Assembly (NCBI GenBank): GCA_012513245.1
Contig: JAAZCN010000108.1
Span: forward strand, 1 to 27,267
DNA length: 27,267 nt
Direction of reading: 5' to 3'
Origin: Synergistaceae bacterium
Lineage (GTDB): Bacteria > Synergistota > Synergistia > Synergistales > Synergistaceae
Below are positions 1 to 7,343 of the stretch, in pieces. The notes under the pieces were generated by a model. It ran no database searches and was not told the origin of the DNA. It was given only the letters and a program-made list of their open reading frames with translations. A program made the translations under genes and the position numbers. Each line of letters starts with the position of its first letter. The first letter of the stretch is position 1.

Positions 1-138
1 ATCTTAAGGGCCTGCAGGGAACAGCTCGATTCATGCAGATGCAGGGACGGATGTCCTTCATGCATAGGCGCGGGAAGTAAAGGAATAAAAGCAAAATATC
101 TGACAAAGGATCTGATCGATGATCTGCTCAACTCTTAA
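1..138 (+). CDS. C-terminal fragment of a probable DEAD/DEAH-box helicase with DUF1998-type zinc-binding tail
   Basis: Frame 1 is open from the left edge of the window to a TAA at 136-138, leaving 45 residues of a gene that starts upstream. The fragment is cysteine-rich, with CRCRDGCPSCIG followed by a basic stretch and a leucine-rich end (LIDDLLNS). This resembles the C-terminus of DUF1998-containing superfamily 2 helicases (YprA/MrfA-like), where a CxCxxGCPSC cluster is thought to bind a metal. No helicase motif is inside the window, so the assignment rests only on this tail. Another zinc-cluster protein is possible. The following 125 bp is AT-rich and separates it from yqeC. Confidence 0.55.
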   Translation: MLRACREQLDSCRCRDGCPSCIGAGSKGIKAKYLTKDLIDDLLNS

Positions 139-207
139 AACAAAACACGCAAGATTTCACCTTATTAAAACAGAAAACAATAAAATAAATTTCTTGATAA
201 ATAATTC

Positions 208-235
208 TTCAATTCTTCCTTTTCTCTGTTATCAT
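208..235 (+). promoter_or_regulatory. possible sigma70 promoter for yqeC (extended -10)
   Basis: A TGnTATCAT sequence (TG at 227-228, hexamer 230-235) reads as an extended -10 element about 30 bp before the yqeC start. The best -35 match, TTCAAT at 208-213 with a 16-bp spacer, is weak. The surrounding AT-rich tract fits a promoter. Seen by eye only. Confidence 0.3.
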
Positions 236-263
236 TTATGCTTGAAAAAGGGAAGTGATACAT

Positions 264-1055
264 TTGGATAAGCGATCAACCAAAGAGAAGATGATCAGGG
301 CTGTAGATGACCGCCTGAAAATAATGAAATATAAAGTTATTTCGATTACAGGAGGCGGAGGCAAAACCTCTCTGATGTTTGACTTGGGAAGATATTCTGC
401 AGAAAATGTTTTTACGCTGCTCACAACGACCACAAAGATTTTTCCTCCCCAAAACGATGAATGTCCTTTTAAGATAATTGCCGGTCCCAATGACCTCATC
501 AAAGAATTAAAAGAGGTTGGTCACCTGCCCTCCATAGTGACCGCAACAAAAGAGAGGACCGGAGAAAAACTCTCCGGCTATACCCCTGAGGACATAAATG
601 AGATAGTCTCAAAAAGCCCTGTTGGAAGAACTATTGTTGAAGCAGACGGGTCAAGAGGTCTTTCGTTGAAGGCCTATGAAGAGTGGGAACCTCCTGTGCC
701 TGCAATTACTGATTGTCATTTTATTATGATGGGCGCTGACATTTTCACAGAACCTCTCTCACCTGCAAATGTCTTCCGATTTGACATTCTCAAGAGTAAA
801 TTTTCCATGCAGACAGGGGAATACATTTCGTTCGCCAATTGTGCTGCCACGCTTTCAAACAGGGACGAGTACCTGAAAAACTCTCCTGAGAGTGCATTAA
901 GGATCCTTTTTATCAATAAATGCGATCTGTTGACCGAGACCATGCTGGCTGAGATTTCAGAAAAACTCCCCCCTATGTTAAAAGGTTATGATCATCTGAT
1001 CATGGGATCGATAAAAATGGACAAAATTTTCGAGATCAGGGACCTGATAAGATGA
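264..1055 (+). CDS. yqeC: YqeC family selenium-dependent molybdenum hydroxylase accessory protein
   Basis: About 263 residues with an N-terminal P-loop, ITGGGGKTS, near residue 30, followed by TTTTKIFPP, which is typical of the YqeC family. The family is found by genome context with selenium-dependent molybdenum hydroxylases (xanthine or purine hydroxylases) and is thought to help mature their selenium/molybdenum cofactor; its chemistry is unproven. The start is uncertain: GTG at 255 has its purine-rich SD (AAGGGA, 248-253) almost touching it, so TTG at 264 has better spacing, and ATG at 291 is a further option. The stop overlaps the next ATG (ATGA at 1052-1055), which indicates translational coupling with the mocA-like gene. 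No hydroxylase gene lies in the window. Confidence 0.85.
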   Translation: MDKRSTKEKMIRAVDDRLKIMKYKVISITGGGGKTSLMFDLGRYSAENVFTLLTTTTKIFPPQNDECPFKIIAGPNDLIKELKEVGHLPSIVTATKERTGEKLSGYTPEDINEIVSKSPVGRTIVEADGSRGLSLKAYEEWEPPVPAITDCHFIMMGADIFTEPLSPANVFRFDILKSKFSMQTGEYISFANCAATLSNRDEYLKNSPESALRILFINKCDLLTETMLAEISEKLPPMLKGYDHLIMGSIKMDKIFEIRDLIR

Positions 1056-1624
1056 ATGCGATCCTTCTGGCTGCGGGCCTCTCAAAAAGGATGGGAGTAC
1101 AGAAGCTTTTGCTGCCTTTCGGAGAGAGCACAGTAATTGAGACTGTTATTAAAAATATGTATGGAGGTGGTTTCTCACCAATAATCGCAGTATTCTCCCG
1201 GGAGGTAAGTGATGCGGTGCCGGAAAGACCCGAATGGCTTCGCGTCGGCATAAATAAAGCCCCTGAAAGAGGACAGTCAAGCTCTCTGGCTATTGCTCTG
1301 GAGATGCTGCCGGATGGTGAGGATTTCTGCATAATGCTGGGTGACCTGCCTTTTGTAGGAAAAGAAGAGATGAAAAAGCTGCTTGAATGTTTTTCTTCTC
1401 TTCCTGCTGACAAAACTGTTCTCACTCCATGCAGAAACGGAATATTTGGGCACCCTATGTTTTACCGTGCGATATGGAAAAAAAGATTCAAACTTGCACA
1501 GGGAGATACCGGGGGAAGAAACATTCTGATGGATCATAAAGACGAAATAGTCACCGCAGAATCGCCTGACTGTCATTTTCGCGACATTGACACCCCGGAC
1601 GATTACAAAAATCTAGTAAAGTAA
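1052..1624 (+). CDS. mocA: MocA/YgfJ-like molybdenum cofactor nucleotidyltransferase
   Basis: A 190-residue protein of the MobA-like NTP transferase fold. The N-terminal signature LAAGLSKRMGVQKLLLPFG (residues 5-23) is the nucleotide-binding loop of this family, MLGDLPFVG holds the expected metal-binding Asp, and a GHP motif lies near residue 130. MocA proteins transfer CMP from CTP to molybdopterin cofactor for xanthine dehydrogenase-type enzymes; YgfJ-type members accompany YqeC in selenium-dependent hydroxylase loci. The 4-bp overlap with yqeC supports the second reading. The exact substrate, CTP or another NTP, cannot be decided from sequence alone. Confidence 0.82.
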   Translation: MNAILLAAGLSKRMGVQKLLLPFGESTVIETVIKNMYGGGFSPIIAVFSREVSDAVPERPEWLRVGINKAPERGQSSSLAIALEMLPDGEDFCIMLGDLPFVGKEEMKKLLECFSSLPADKTVLTPCRNGIFGHPMFYRAIWKKRFKLAQGDTGGRNILMDHKDEIVTAESPDCHFRDIDTPDDYKNLVK

Positions 1625-1670
1625 AGAAACACTGATTCGTCTAGGGATGGATTTTTGACGAAAATCAGCA

Positions 1671-1722
1671 TATAATATCCCTGAAAGTTTTTGCAACCGA
1701 TTGCAGAGATCTCTCTCTGCAA
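1671..1722 (+). promoter_or_regulatory. candidate -10 element and 5' UTR hairpin ahead of the nucleobase permease
   Basis: A consensus TATAAT lies at 1671-1676, but the TTGACG at 1655-1660 is only 10 bp upstream and cannot be its -35, so the upstream element is unclear. Downstream, TTGCAGAGA (1701-1709) and TCTCTGCAA (1714-1722) form a perfect 9-bp stem with a 4-nt loop. It ends 8 bp before the GGAGG ribosome binding site (1731-1735). There is no T-tract, so it is not an intrinsic terminator. It may stabilise the mRNA or act as an operator. Confidence 0.4.
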
Positions 1723-1741
1723 AATTTCGTGGAGGTGTATC

Positions 1742-3115
1742 ATGGCAAAAAAACAGTTAGTTTACGGTATCGACGATCGTCCGCCGACACCAATACTTAT
1801 TCTTGCCGGCGCTCAGCATGTCCTGACACTGTTTGGAGCAACGACCCTTGTACCTCTGGTTTTCGGACCGGCGATGGGTATGACGACCCAGCAGATCGGC
1901 GCTTTTATAGGATGTGTTTATTTTTCAATGGGCATTGCGACTTTGATCCAGACCCACCCAAAACTTGGATCCGGACTCCCGATAGTTCAAGGTTCGAGTT
2001 TTAGCTTCATCCCCTCTATAATGACGATCATTGGAGCATACAAATCCATGGGCCCTGATGTCGTAATGCAGTACGTTGGAGGATCCCTCCTCATAGGAGG
2101 TCTTGTGCTCTCCCTCCTCGGTTACAGCAAACTCATTGGCCACGTCAGAAAATTTATCACCCCCGTGGTCATCGGCCCGACCATCATGGCGATAGGATTC
2201 ACACTTGCACCTGTCGCAATACAGTTTAATGCAGCAAATTACTGGCCGATATCTCTTCTTGTTGTTGCTCTCGTTTTCTTTTTCAGCCTCTGCAGCAAAA
2301 ACAAATACTGTAATATTTTCGCTGTCCTCGGATCTATCACTGTTGCATACTTAATTTGTCTTTCCCTTTCTGTCACAGGGATATTCCAGGAAGGACACGC
2401 AGCCTATATCAACTTAAGCAACGTAGCGGCGGCACCCTGGATCCGTTACAAGCTCTTCATGCCATGGGGAGTCCCCAAGTTCTCAGGCCTTGCACTGGGG
2501 GCGATCTCAGCAGGATTTTTCTGTGTAATGATCGAATCAATTGGCGACTACCACAACTGTTCATACGCTGCGGGGATAGATGACCCCACTCCGGACCAGA
2601 TAAGCAGAGGTCTTGGAGCAGAAGGTGTAGGATGTGCTCTCTCAGGAATTCTCGGCTCGGTAGGTACCACCTCCTACACTGAAAACATCGGCCTGATAGC
2701 CCTTACAGGTGTAGCGAGCAGGCACGTGGTAAGGGCCGGAGCAGTTATACTTATCCTTCTTTCGCTTGTTGGAAAACTGGGAGCATTGGTTGCTACCATG
2801 CCCTCCCCTGTTATCGGCGGAGCATACATTACCCTCTTCGGGACCATCGGAGCCCTAGGTATCCAGAACCTCATGAGAGCCGACATGGGAAGTCAGAGAA
2901 ATGTCCTTATCGTAGGTTTCTCCTTCCTTATGGCACTGGGACTTCCCGGCTGGGTCGAGCCAAACCAGGCAATTTTTACAGGAGCCCTTGGAAACACTTT
3001 CGGAGGTATGATCTGGGCAATAATGAAAACCCCTATGGCTGTGGCGGGTATCCTTGCTGCTCTCTGCGACAACTTGATCCCGGGTACTGACGAAGAGCGT
3101 GGAATAAAGAATTAA
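1742..3115 (+). CDS. NCS2 family uracil/xanthine:cation symporter
   Basis: A 457-residue inner-membrane permease with about 12-14 hydrophobic segments. Family landmarks are GAQHVLTLFGATTLVPL in the first membrane segment, QGSSFSFIPSI near residue 90, IESIGDYH around residue 265, and TTSYTENIGLIALTG after it. The glutamates in the last two correspond to the substrate-binding positions of UraA/XanQ-type carriers. The TENIG form is closer to UraA-type (uracil) than to the FxQNxG form of many purine carriers, while the neighbouring yqeC/mocA genes suggest purine use; the substrate is therefore left open. ATG 1742 is chosen because GGAGG at 1731-1735 is well spaced; an in-frame start at 1691 has no such site. 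A terminator follows directly. Confidence 0.9.
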   Translation: MAKKQLVYGIDDRPPTPILILAGAQHVLTLFGATTLVPLVFGPAMGMTTQQIGAFIGCVYFSMGIATLIQTHPKLGSGLPIVQGSSFSFIPSIMTIIGAYKSMGPDVVMQYVGGSLLIGGLVLSLLGYSKLIGHVRKFITPVVIGPTIMAIGFTLAPVAIQFNAANYWPISLLVVALVFFFSLCSKNKYCNIFAVLGSITVAYLICLSLSVTGIFQEGHAAYINLSNVAAAPWIRYKLFMPWGVPKFSGLALGAISAGFFCVMIESIGDYHNCSYAAGIDDPTPDQISRGLGAEGVGCALSGILGSVGTTSYTENIGLIALTGVASRHVVRAGAVILILLSLVGKLGALVATMPSPVIGGAYITLFGTIGALGIQNLMRADMGSQRNVLIVGFSFLMALGLPGWVEPNQAIFTGALGNTFGGMIWAIMKTPMAVAGILAALCDNLIPGTDEERGIKN

Positions 3116-3147
3116 TCCGTAAAAACACATAACATCAAGTGATCATT

Positions 3148-3180
3148 GCGGGATCTCTTATTAAAGAGATCCCGCTTTTT
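3148..3180 (+). terminator. intrinsic terminator after the NCS2 permease
   Basis: A perfect 12-bp stem, GCGGGATCTCTT (3148-3159) with AAGAGATCCCGC (3164-3175), has a 4-nt loop and is followed by TTTTT (3176-3180). It lies 32 bp after the permease stop codon and closes the yqeC-mocA-permease unit. Confidence 0.95.
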
Positions 3181-3214
3181 AATATCCGATGTTTTATTTG
3201 TCAGGTGTTTAACC

Positions 3215-3280
3215 TATAATTGGTCATTAGTGCGGACACTAATGTTGTCTTAAGAGTTTCCATAACAAAAAACAGTGTCC
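3215..3280 (+). promoter_or_regulatory. consensus -10 followed by a perfect palindrome (possible operator or RNA switch)
   Basis: TATAAT lies at 3215-3220 and is followed by the inverted repeat CATTAGTG (3225-3232) / CACTAATG (3237-3244) with a CGGA loop, where a transcription start would be expected. The right arm region GGACACT (3234-3240) can instead pair with AGTGTCC (3274-3280), so two mutually exclusive RNA stems are possible. No good -35 is visible and the next gene is about 290 bp away. Confidence 0.35.
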
Positions 3281-3337
3281 TTCTGACCAGAAACATACGG
3301 AGATGCGGATAGGGAGCAGGTCAAAAAACGGACCTGG

Positions 3338-3363
3338 ATCCCCGCTCAAAGGCATGCGGGGAT
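3338..3363. repeat. REP-like GGATCCCCGC hairpin
   Basis: ATCCCCGC (3338-3345) and GCGGGGAT (3356-3363) form an 8-bp stem with a 10-nt loop and continue into GACGG. Short hairpins of this general form, ending in GGGGATGACGG, are common interspersed intergenic repeats in many bacteria. A decayed relative is at 26570-26597, and an inverted relative lies near 25565-25588. Confidence 0.65.
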
Positions 3364-3392
3364 GACGGAATTTTAAAAGATTTGATCATAGT

Positions 3393-3504
3393 CTCACAAC
3401 TGCTCGCAACCGCTCAGCCATTGCTTAGCTAAATTTTCAGATTCTAACAACTGTTTGACCACTGTTTGACAATTGTTTGACCATAGTTTGACTGCCTTTA
3501 CAAT
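3393..3504. repeat. two 11-bp-period unit arrays (locus A)
   Basis: The first run (3393-3434) has units beginning CTCAC, CTCGC, CTCAG and CTTAG at steps of 10, 10 and 11 bp. The second begins with the header TTCTAACAA (3442-3450), has four units starting at 3451, 3462, 3473 and 3484, each with core TTTGAC, and ends with CCTTTACAAT (3495-3504). The same header and trailer enclose a four-unit array with a different core at 26680-26741. The reverse complement of 3361-3437 closely matches 25468-25555. Confidence 0.75.
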
Positions 3505-3565
3505 TACTCAGCTGTCTCATAGATCTTTATAGTTAAATTTATTTTGGAAGGTGCTGCAACAGATA

Positions 3566-5242
3566 ATGGATGACTCTTATAAAAAGAAAAAACTGATCGT
3601 TTTTGCGATCGCTGCTATCATTCTTATGGTCTATTTCGTTCCCCTGGGATGGCACGGATTACTTGAACCGGACGAAGGAAGATACTCCGAGATCCCCAGG
3701 GAGATGGTTGAAACGGGTGATTTCGTTACACCCCGGCTTAATTACGTCAAATATTTCGAAAAACCCGTGCTCCTCTATTGGATGAATGCAGCCAGTTTTA
3801 TGGCTTTTGGCGAGAATGAATTTGCAGCACGCTTTCCGACAGCTCTCAGCGGGGTACTTGGGGTCCTCATAACAGCTCTTCTCTGTGCTTCGATATTTGG
3901 CAAAAGGGCCGGTGCCATTGCAGGGGCTGTGACGTCTCTTTCCCTTTTGTATTTTGCTATTGGAACTATCACGCTTACTGATATGCCGCTCTCGCTTTTC
4001 ATAACAGCCGCTCTTGCGGCCTTTTATATCGGGCACATCAAAAACGACAGAAGGTGGTTCCTTGCCTTCTACGCCTCTGTAGCTCTGGGTCTGCTCACCA
4101 AAGGACTCGTTGCCATTGTCCTGCCGGGCGGGATAATTTTCTGGTATATCATTTTCACAAAAAAATGGCGTCTTATACTGGATGCCCTTTACCTGCCGGG
4201 GATCGCGCTGTTTTTTGTCATAGCAGTTCCCTGGTTCTACATGGTCTCTCGCGAAAATCCTGATTTTTTATATTTCTTCTTTGTCCGGGAACATTTTCTG
4301 CGCTACACCACAAAAATACACAGCCGGTATGAGCCCTTTTGGTTTTTTATTCCGATGATACCTGTCGGTCTTATGCCCTGGACAGGTTTTTTCTTCTCCC
4401 TTTTCAGCAAAGAGAGCGTTCTGAGGTCTCCTTCAGACAAAGATATGAAGGATGCAAATATTTTTCTGCTCTCATGGTTTACAGTTATTTTTGTCTTCTT
4501 CTCGATCTCAAGTTCAAAACTTATCCCCTATATCGTTCCCTGCTTCCCACCTCTTGCTATACTGATAGCGTCTGATATAGACAGAATGATAGAACGCGGT
4601 AAATGGCACGGAAAAGCTCTGATTTTTTCCATAGTTTCCGGTGGTCTCTTTTCCGCCGCTTTGATCGTATATACGTTTGTCGGAGGCAAAGTCGATCCGG
4701 GCGAAGCTCTTCCGTTCGCGCTTGCAATTTCTGCCGGTTTGCTTGCAGGACCTCTTCTGGCCCTCTTTATAACAAGGAAAGGTGGCAGGGCCGCATACGA
4801 AAAGGCTGTAATAGCCATCTCTATTTCCGCCGTGGTCTACATAGCAGCTCACTACGGTGTATATGACATAATGGGAAAGACTCGTTCCACCAAAGACATT
4901 TCCGAGGTGATAATGAAAGAAAAGCTCCCGGATGAAACTATCGCTGTTTACGGGGAGATACTTCAGGGCATTCCCTTTTATACGAAGCAGCGTGTAATGC
5001 TGATAGACAGTATGGGGGAGCTTGAGTTTGGAGCAGGAAAACCTGAAGGAGAAGGCTGGTTCCCCACCAACAAAGAATTCTTCCCTGAATGGATGTCAAA
5101 AGAGAAAAAGTTTGTCCTTGTAATAGAAAAAGAAAGGATCAGATCCCTTTTTAAAGACGGAAATACCTATGAAACAAAAAAGGTAGAACATGATGACTAT
5201 CTTATTCTTTTCAACAGGAGGCTCAAAGAAGATGAGAAATGA
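3566..5242 (+). CDS. arnT: ArnT-like 4-amino-4-deoxy-L-arabinose lipid A transferase (GT39/GT83 type)
   Basis: A multi-pass inner-membrane glycosyltransferase of about 558 residues. The first membrane segment is followed by PDEGRYSEIPREMVETGDFV and then NYVKYFEKPVLLYW, the periplasmic loop signature of ArnT with its catalytic acidic residue (DE). About a dozen hydrophobic segments precede a soluble C-terminal part of some 100 residues. ArnT moves L-Ara4N from undecaprenyl phosphate onto lipid A at the periplasmic face. It is the first gene of the arn operon here, whereas in Escherichia coli it follows arnD. GTG at 3551 is an alternative start, but its purine-rich SD (GGAAGG, 3545-3550) abuts it, so ATG 3566 was chosen. 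The gene end overlaps arnB by 11 bp. Confidence 0.9.
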   Translation: MDDSYKKKKLIVFAIAAIILMVYFVPLGWHGLLEPDEGRYSEIPREMVETGDFVTPRLNYVKYFEKPVLLYWMNAASFMAFGENEFAARFPTALSGVLGVLITALLCASIFGKRAGAIAGAVTSLSLLYFAIGTITLTDMPLSLFITAALAAFYIGHIKNDRRWFLAFYASVALGLLTKGLVAIVLPGGIIFWYIIFTKKWRLILDALYLPGIALFFVIAVPWFYMVSRENPDFLYFFFVREHFLRYTTKIHSRYEPFWFFIPMIPVGLMPWTGFFFSLFSKESVLRSPSDKDMKDANIFLLSWFTVIFVFFSISSSKLIPYIVPCFPPLAILIASDIDRMIERGKWHGKALIFSIVSGGLFSAALIVYTFVGGKVDPGEALPFALAISAGLLAGPLLALFITRKGGRAAYEKAVIAISISAVVYIAAHYGVYDIMGKTRSTKDISEVIMKEKLPDETIAVYGEILQGIPFYTKQRVMLIDSMGELEFGAGKPEGEGWFPTNKEFFPEWMSKEKKFVLVIEKERIRSLFKDGNTYETKKVEHDDYLILFNRRLKEDEK

Positions 5243-6401
5243 TTTTCTCCCTTTTGCGAAACCATCGATAGCAGAAGATGCAATAAATGATGTAGTGGAG
5301 TCAATACGTTCCGGCTGGCTGGCAATGGGTCCCAAAACGATCCGTTTTGAAGAGAATTTTTCAAAATATACCGGGGCTTCCTGGTCACTATCGTTAAATT
5401 CTGCCACAGCTGGGCTTCACACGGCTCTGCTTGCCCTTGGCATAGGACCGGGCGACGAGGTAATAACCACTCCTATGACGTTCGCGGCCACAGTAAACGC
5501 GATAATGTTTGTTGGAGCAAAGCCTGTCCTGGCAGATATTGACAGGAATACACTGAATATTGTCCCTGAAAAAATAGAACAGGCTGTAACAAAAAATACA
5601 AAAGCAGTCATACCTGTCCACTTCGCCGGGATGCCCGGTGACATGGACAAAATAGAAGCAATTGCTGACAAATATGACCTGGCCGTGATCGAAGATGCCG
5701 CACATGCCCTTGGGGCATCCTACAAAGGCAGAATGATCGGTGCAGACAGGGGGAAACGCAGGGTATCGGTGTTCAGCTTCCATCCCACGAAAAACATAAC
5801 CACAGGTGAGGGCGGCATGTTATGCACCGGAGATGAGGGCATCGCTGAAAAAATAGCTGTTCTGAGACAGAACGGAATGTCCAAGGGAGCCTGGAACAGA
5901 TATGCAGCAAAGGGAAGTGCTAACTACGACATATTTTTCCCCGGCCTGAAATATACAATGATGGACATCCAGGCAGCAATAGGAGATTCACAGCTAAAAC
6001 AACTTGAGTCATTCAATTCAAGAAGAAAAGAGATAGTCTCTTTCTACATGAAAGAACTCTCTAAAGTCGACGCACTGATACTTCCCAAGCCTGCTCCATG
6101 GGAGCACGAACACAGCTGGCATATCTTCACACCTTTAATAGACATCGACAGGCTGGGGATGACAAGGGACGATTTCATGGCCGCGATGAAGAAGAGGAAC
6201 ATAGGAACAGCCCTCCATTATCAGGCCATACACCTTTTCACCTGCTATAAGGAGGCCACCGGGCTTGACAGAGGGAGCCTGCCTGAGGCGGAATACGTCT
6301 CTGACAGGATAGTTTCTCTGCCGCTCTTCCCTGCAATGACAGACAACGATGCGCGTGATGTTGTCGAAGCCATTTTCGAAGTCTGTGGAAAGAAGATCTG
6401 A
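5232..6401 (+). CDS. arnB: UDP-4-amino-4-deoxy-L-arabinose aminotransferase ArnB
   Basis: A 389-residue PLP-dependent aminotransferase of the DegT/DnrJ/EryC1/StrS family. Asp155 in AVIEDAAHALGA contacts the pyridine nitrogen by family homology, and Lys187 in FSFHPTKNITTGEGG is the expected PLP lysine. ArnB converts UDP-4-keto-pentose (UDP-Ara4O) to UDP-L-Ara4N in the cytoplasm using glutamate as amino donor. ATG 5232 is preferred because AGGAGG (5216-5221) sits 10 bp upstream; the in-frame ATG at 5190 lies deep inside arnT and has no site. Sugar aminotransferases of this family vary in substrate, but every neighbouring gene belongs to the Ara4N route. Confidence 0.92.
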   Translation: MRNDFLPFAKPSIAEDAINDVVESIRSGWLAMGPKTIRFEENFSKYTGASWSLSLNSATAGLHTALLALGIGPGDEVITTPMTFAATVNAIMFVGAKPVLADIDRNTLNIVPEKIEQAVTKNTKAVIPVHFAGMPGDMDKIEAIADKYDLAVIEDAAHALGASYKGRMIGADRGKRRVSVFSFHPTKNITTGEGGMLCTGDEGIAEKIAVLRQNGMSKGAWNRYAAKGSANYDIFFPGLKYTMMDIQAAIGDSQLKQLESFNSRRKEIVSFYMKELSKVDALILPKPAPWEHEHSWHIFTPLIDIDRLGMTRDDFMAAMKKRNIGTALHYQAIHLFTCYKEATGLDRGSLPEAEYVSDRIVSLPLFPAMTDNDARDVVEAIFEVCGKKI

Positions 6402-6404
6402 TCT

Positions 6405-7343
6405 ATGAAACCTGAGATATCAATAGTCATCCCTGCCTATAACGAAGAAGAATCGCTCCATCCCCTCTTTAAAAGCCTATACCCCGTAATGACCGGCATG
6501 AACAGGCCTTTTGAAATTATTTTCATAAATGACGGGAGCAAGGATTCGACGCTTGGAATACTCTACGATCTCTACCTTTCGTATCCTGAAGTCAGGGTCA
6601 TCGATCTCAACGGGAACTTCGGCCAGCACATGGCAATAATGGCAGGGTTTGAACATGTCAGAGGAGATATCGTTATCACCCTCGACGCAGACCTGCAGAA
6701 TCCGCCTGAAGAGATACCCAATATAGTGGCTAAAATGGACGAGGGACATGACCTGGTCGGAACGTACAGGAAGGGAAGACAGGATCCCCTGTTTCGAAAA
6801 GTTGCATCCAAAATGGTCAACAAGATCACCAACAGGATCGCCAGACTGAATATCCAAGACTACGGCTGCATGCTCCGGGGATACAGCAAGAGAATAGTTG
6901 ATATAATAAATATCAGCAGAGAATCGACCACCTTTATACCAGCTCTTGGACAGAAATTCGCTGCCAATCCAATAGAGATACCGGTGGCACACAGAGAGAG
7001 GGAAATGGGCACATCAAAATACGGCATTTTTCAGCTTATAAGGCTTAATTTTGACTTAATGACAAGCTTCTCTATTGTCCCCCTACAGTTCGTTACTATG
7101 ACAGGAATGTTGATATCCCTCCTCTCCTCTCTGCTGGTCCTTTACATGCTCCTGAGACGTCTTTTCATCGGACCTGAGGCCGAAGGACTATTCACACTTA
7201 TGGCGATACAATTCATGCTTACCGGGATCACGCTCTTCAGCCTTGGAATAACAGGCGAATATATCGGCAGGATATACAAAGAGGTAAGCCGAAGACCCAG
7301 ATATTCAGTTAGGAAGATATTTGAACATGAAAACGGAGAATAA
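6405..7343 (+). CDS. arnC: undecaprenyl-phosphate 4-deoxy-4-formamido-L-arabinose transferase ArnC
   Basis: A 312-residue family 2 glycosyltransferase. The N-terminal catalytic domain has IVIPAYNEEESL, FINDGSKDSTL and the acidic motif LDADLQNPPEEIP (around residue 95), which coordinates the metal and sugar nucleotide. Two hydrophobic segments near residues 225-290 anchor it in the inner membrane. ArnC transfers 4-formamido-L-arabinose from UDP to undecaprenyl phosphate. The start lies 3 bp after the arnB stop, with GGAAAGAAG just upstream, and the stop overlaps the next gene. DPM1/GtrB-like transferases look similar; the operon context decides the call. Confidence 0.9.
   Translation: MKPEISIVIPAYNEEESLHPLFKSLYPVMTGMNRPFEIIFINDGSKDSTLGILYDLYLSYPEVRVIDLNGNFGQHMAIMAGFEHVRGDIVITLDADLQNPPEEIPNIVAKMDEGHDLVGTYRKGRQDPLFRKVASKMVNKITNRIARLNIQDYGCMLRGYSKRIVDIINISRESTTFIPALGQKFAANPIEIPVAHREREMGTSKYGIFQLIRLNFDLMTSFSIVPLQFVTMTGMLISLLSSLLVLYMLLRRLFIGPEAEGLFTLMAIQFMLTGITLFSLGITGEYIGRIYKEVSRRPRYSVRKIFEHENGE

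Larger units (their letters stand above)
3181..3565. other. gene-free repeat-rich intergenic region before arnT
   Basis: No supported gene lies between the permease terminator and arnT. The stretch holds the palindrome at 3225-3244, a REP-like hairpin at 3338-3363, and two runs of 11-bp-period units (3393-3434 and 3451-3494). A TTTACA at 3497-3502 and a TATAGT at 3528-3533 are present but 25 bp apart, so they do not form a normal promoter. The arn promoter is therefore not identified. Confidence 0.7.

Noticed and set aside
1655..1676. TTGACG plus TATAAT as a complete promoter before the permease
   Set aside because: The two hexamers are only 10 bp apart, which is too close for sigma70; only the -10-like element is kept, at low confidence.
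3393..3504. Possible CRISPR array from regularly spaced short repeats
   Set aside because: Units are only 11 bp and contiguous, with no unique spacers of 25-40 bp and no cas genes nearby.
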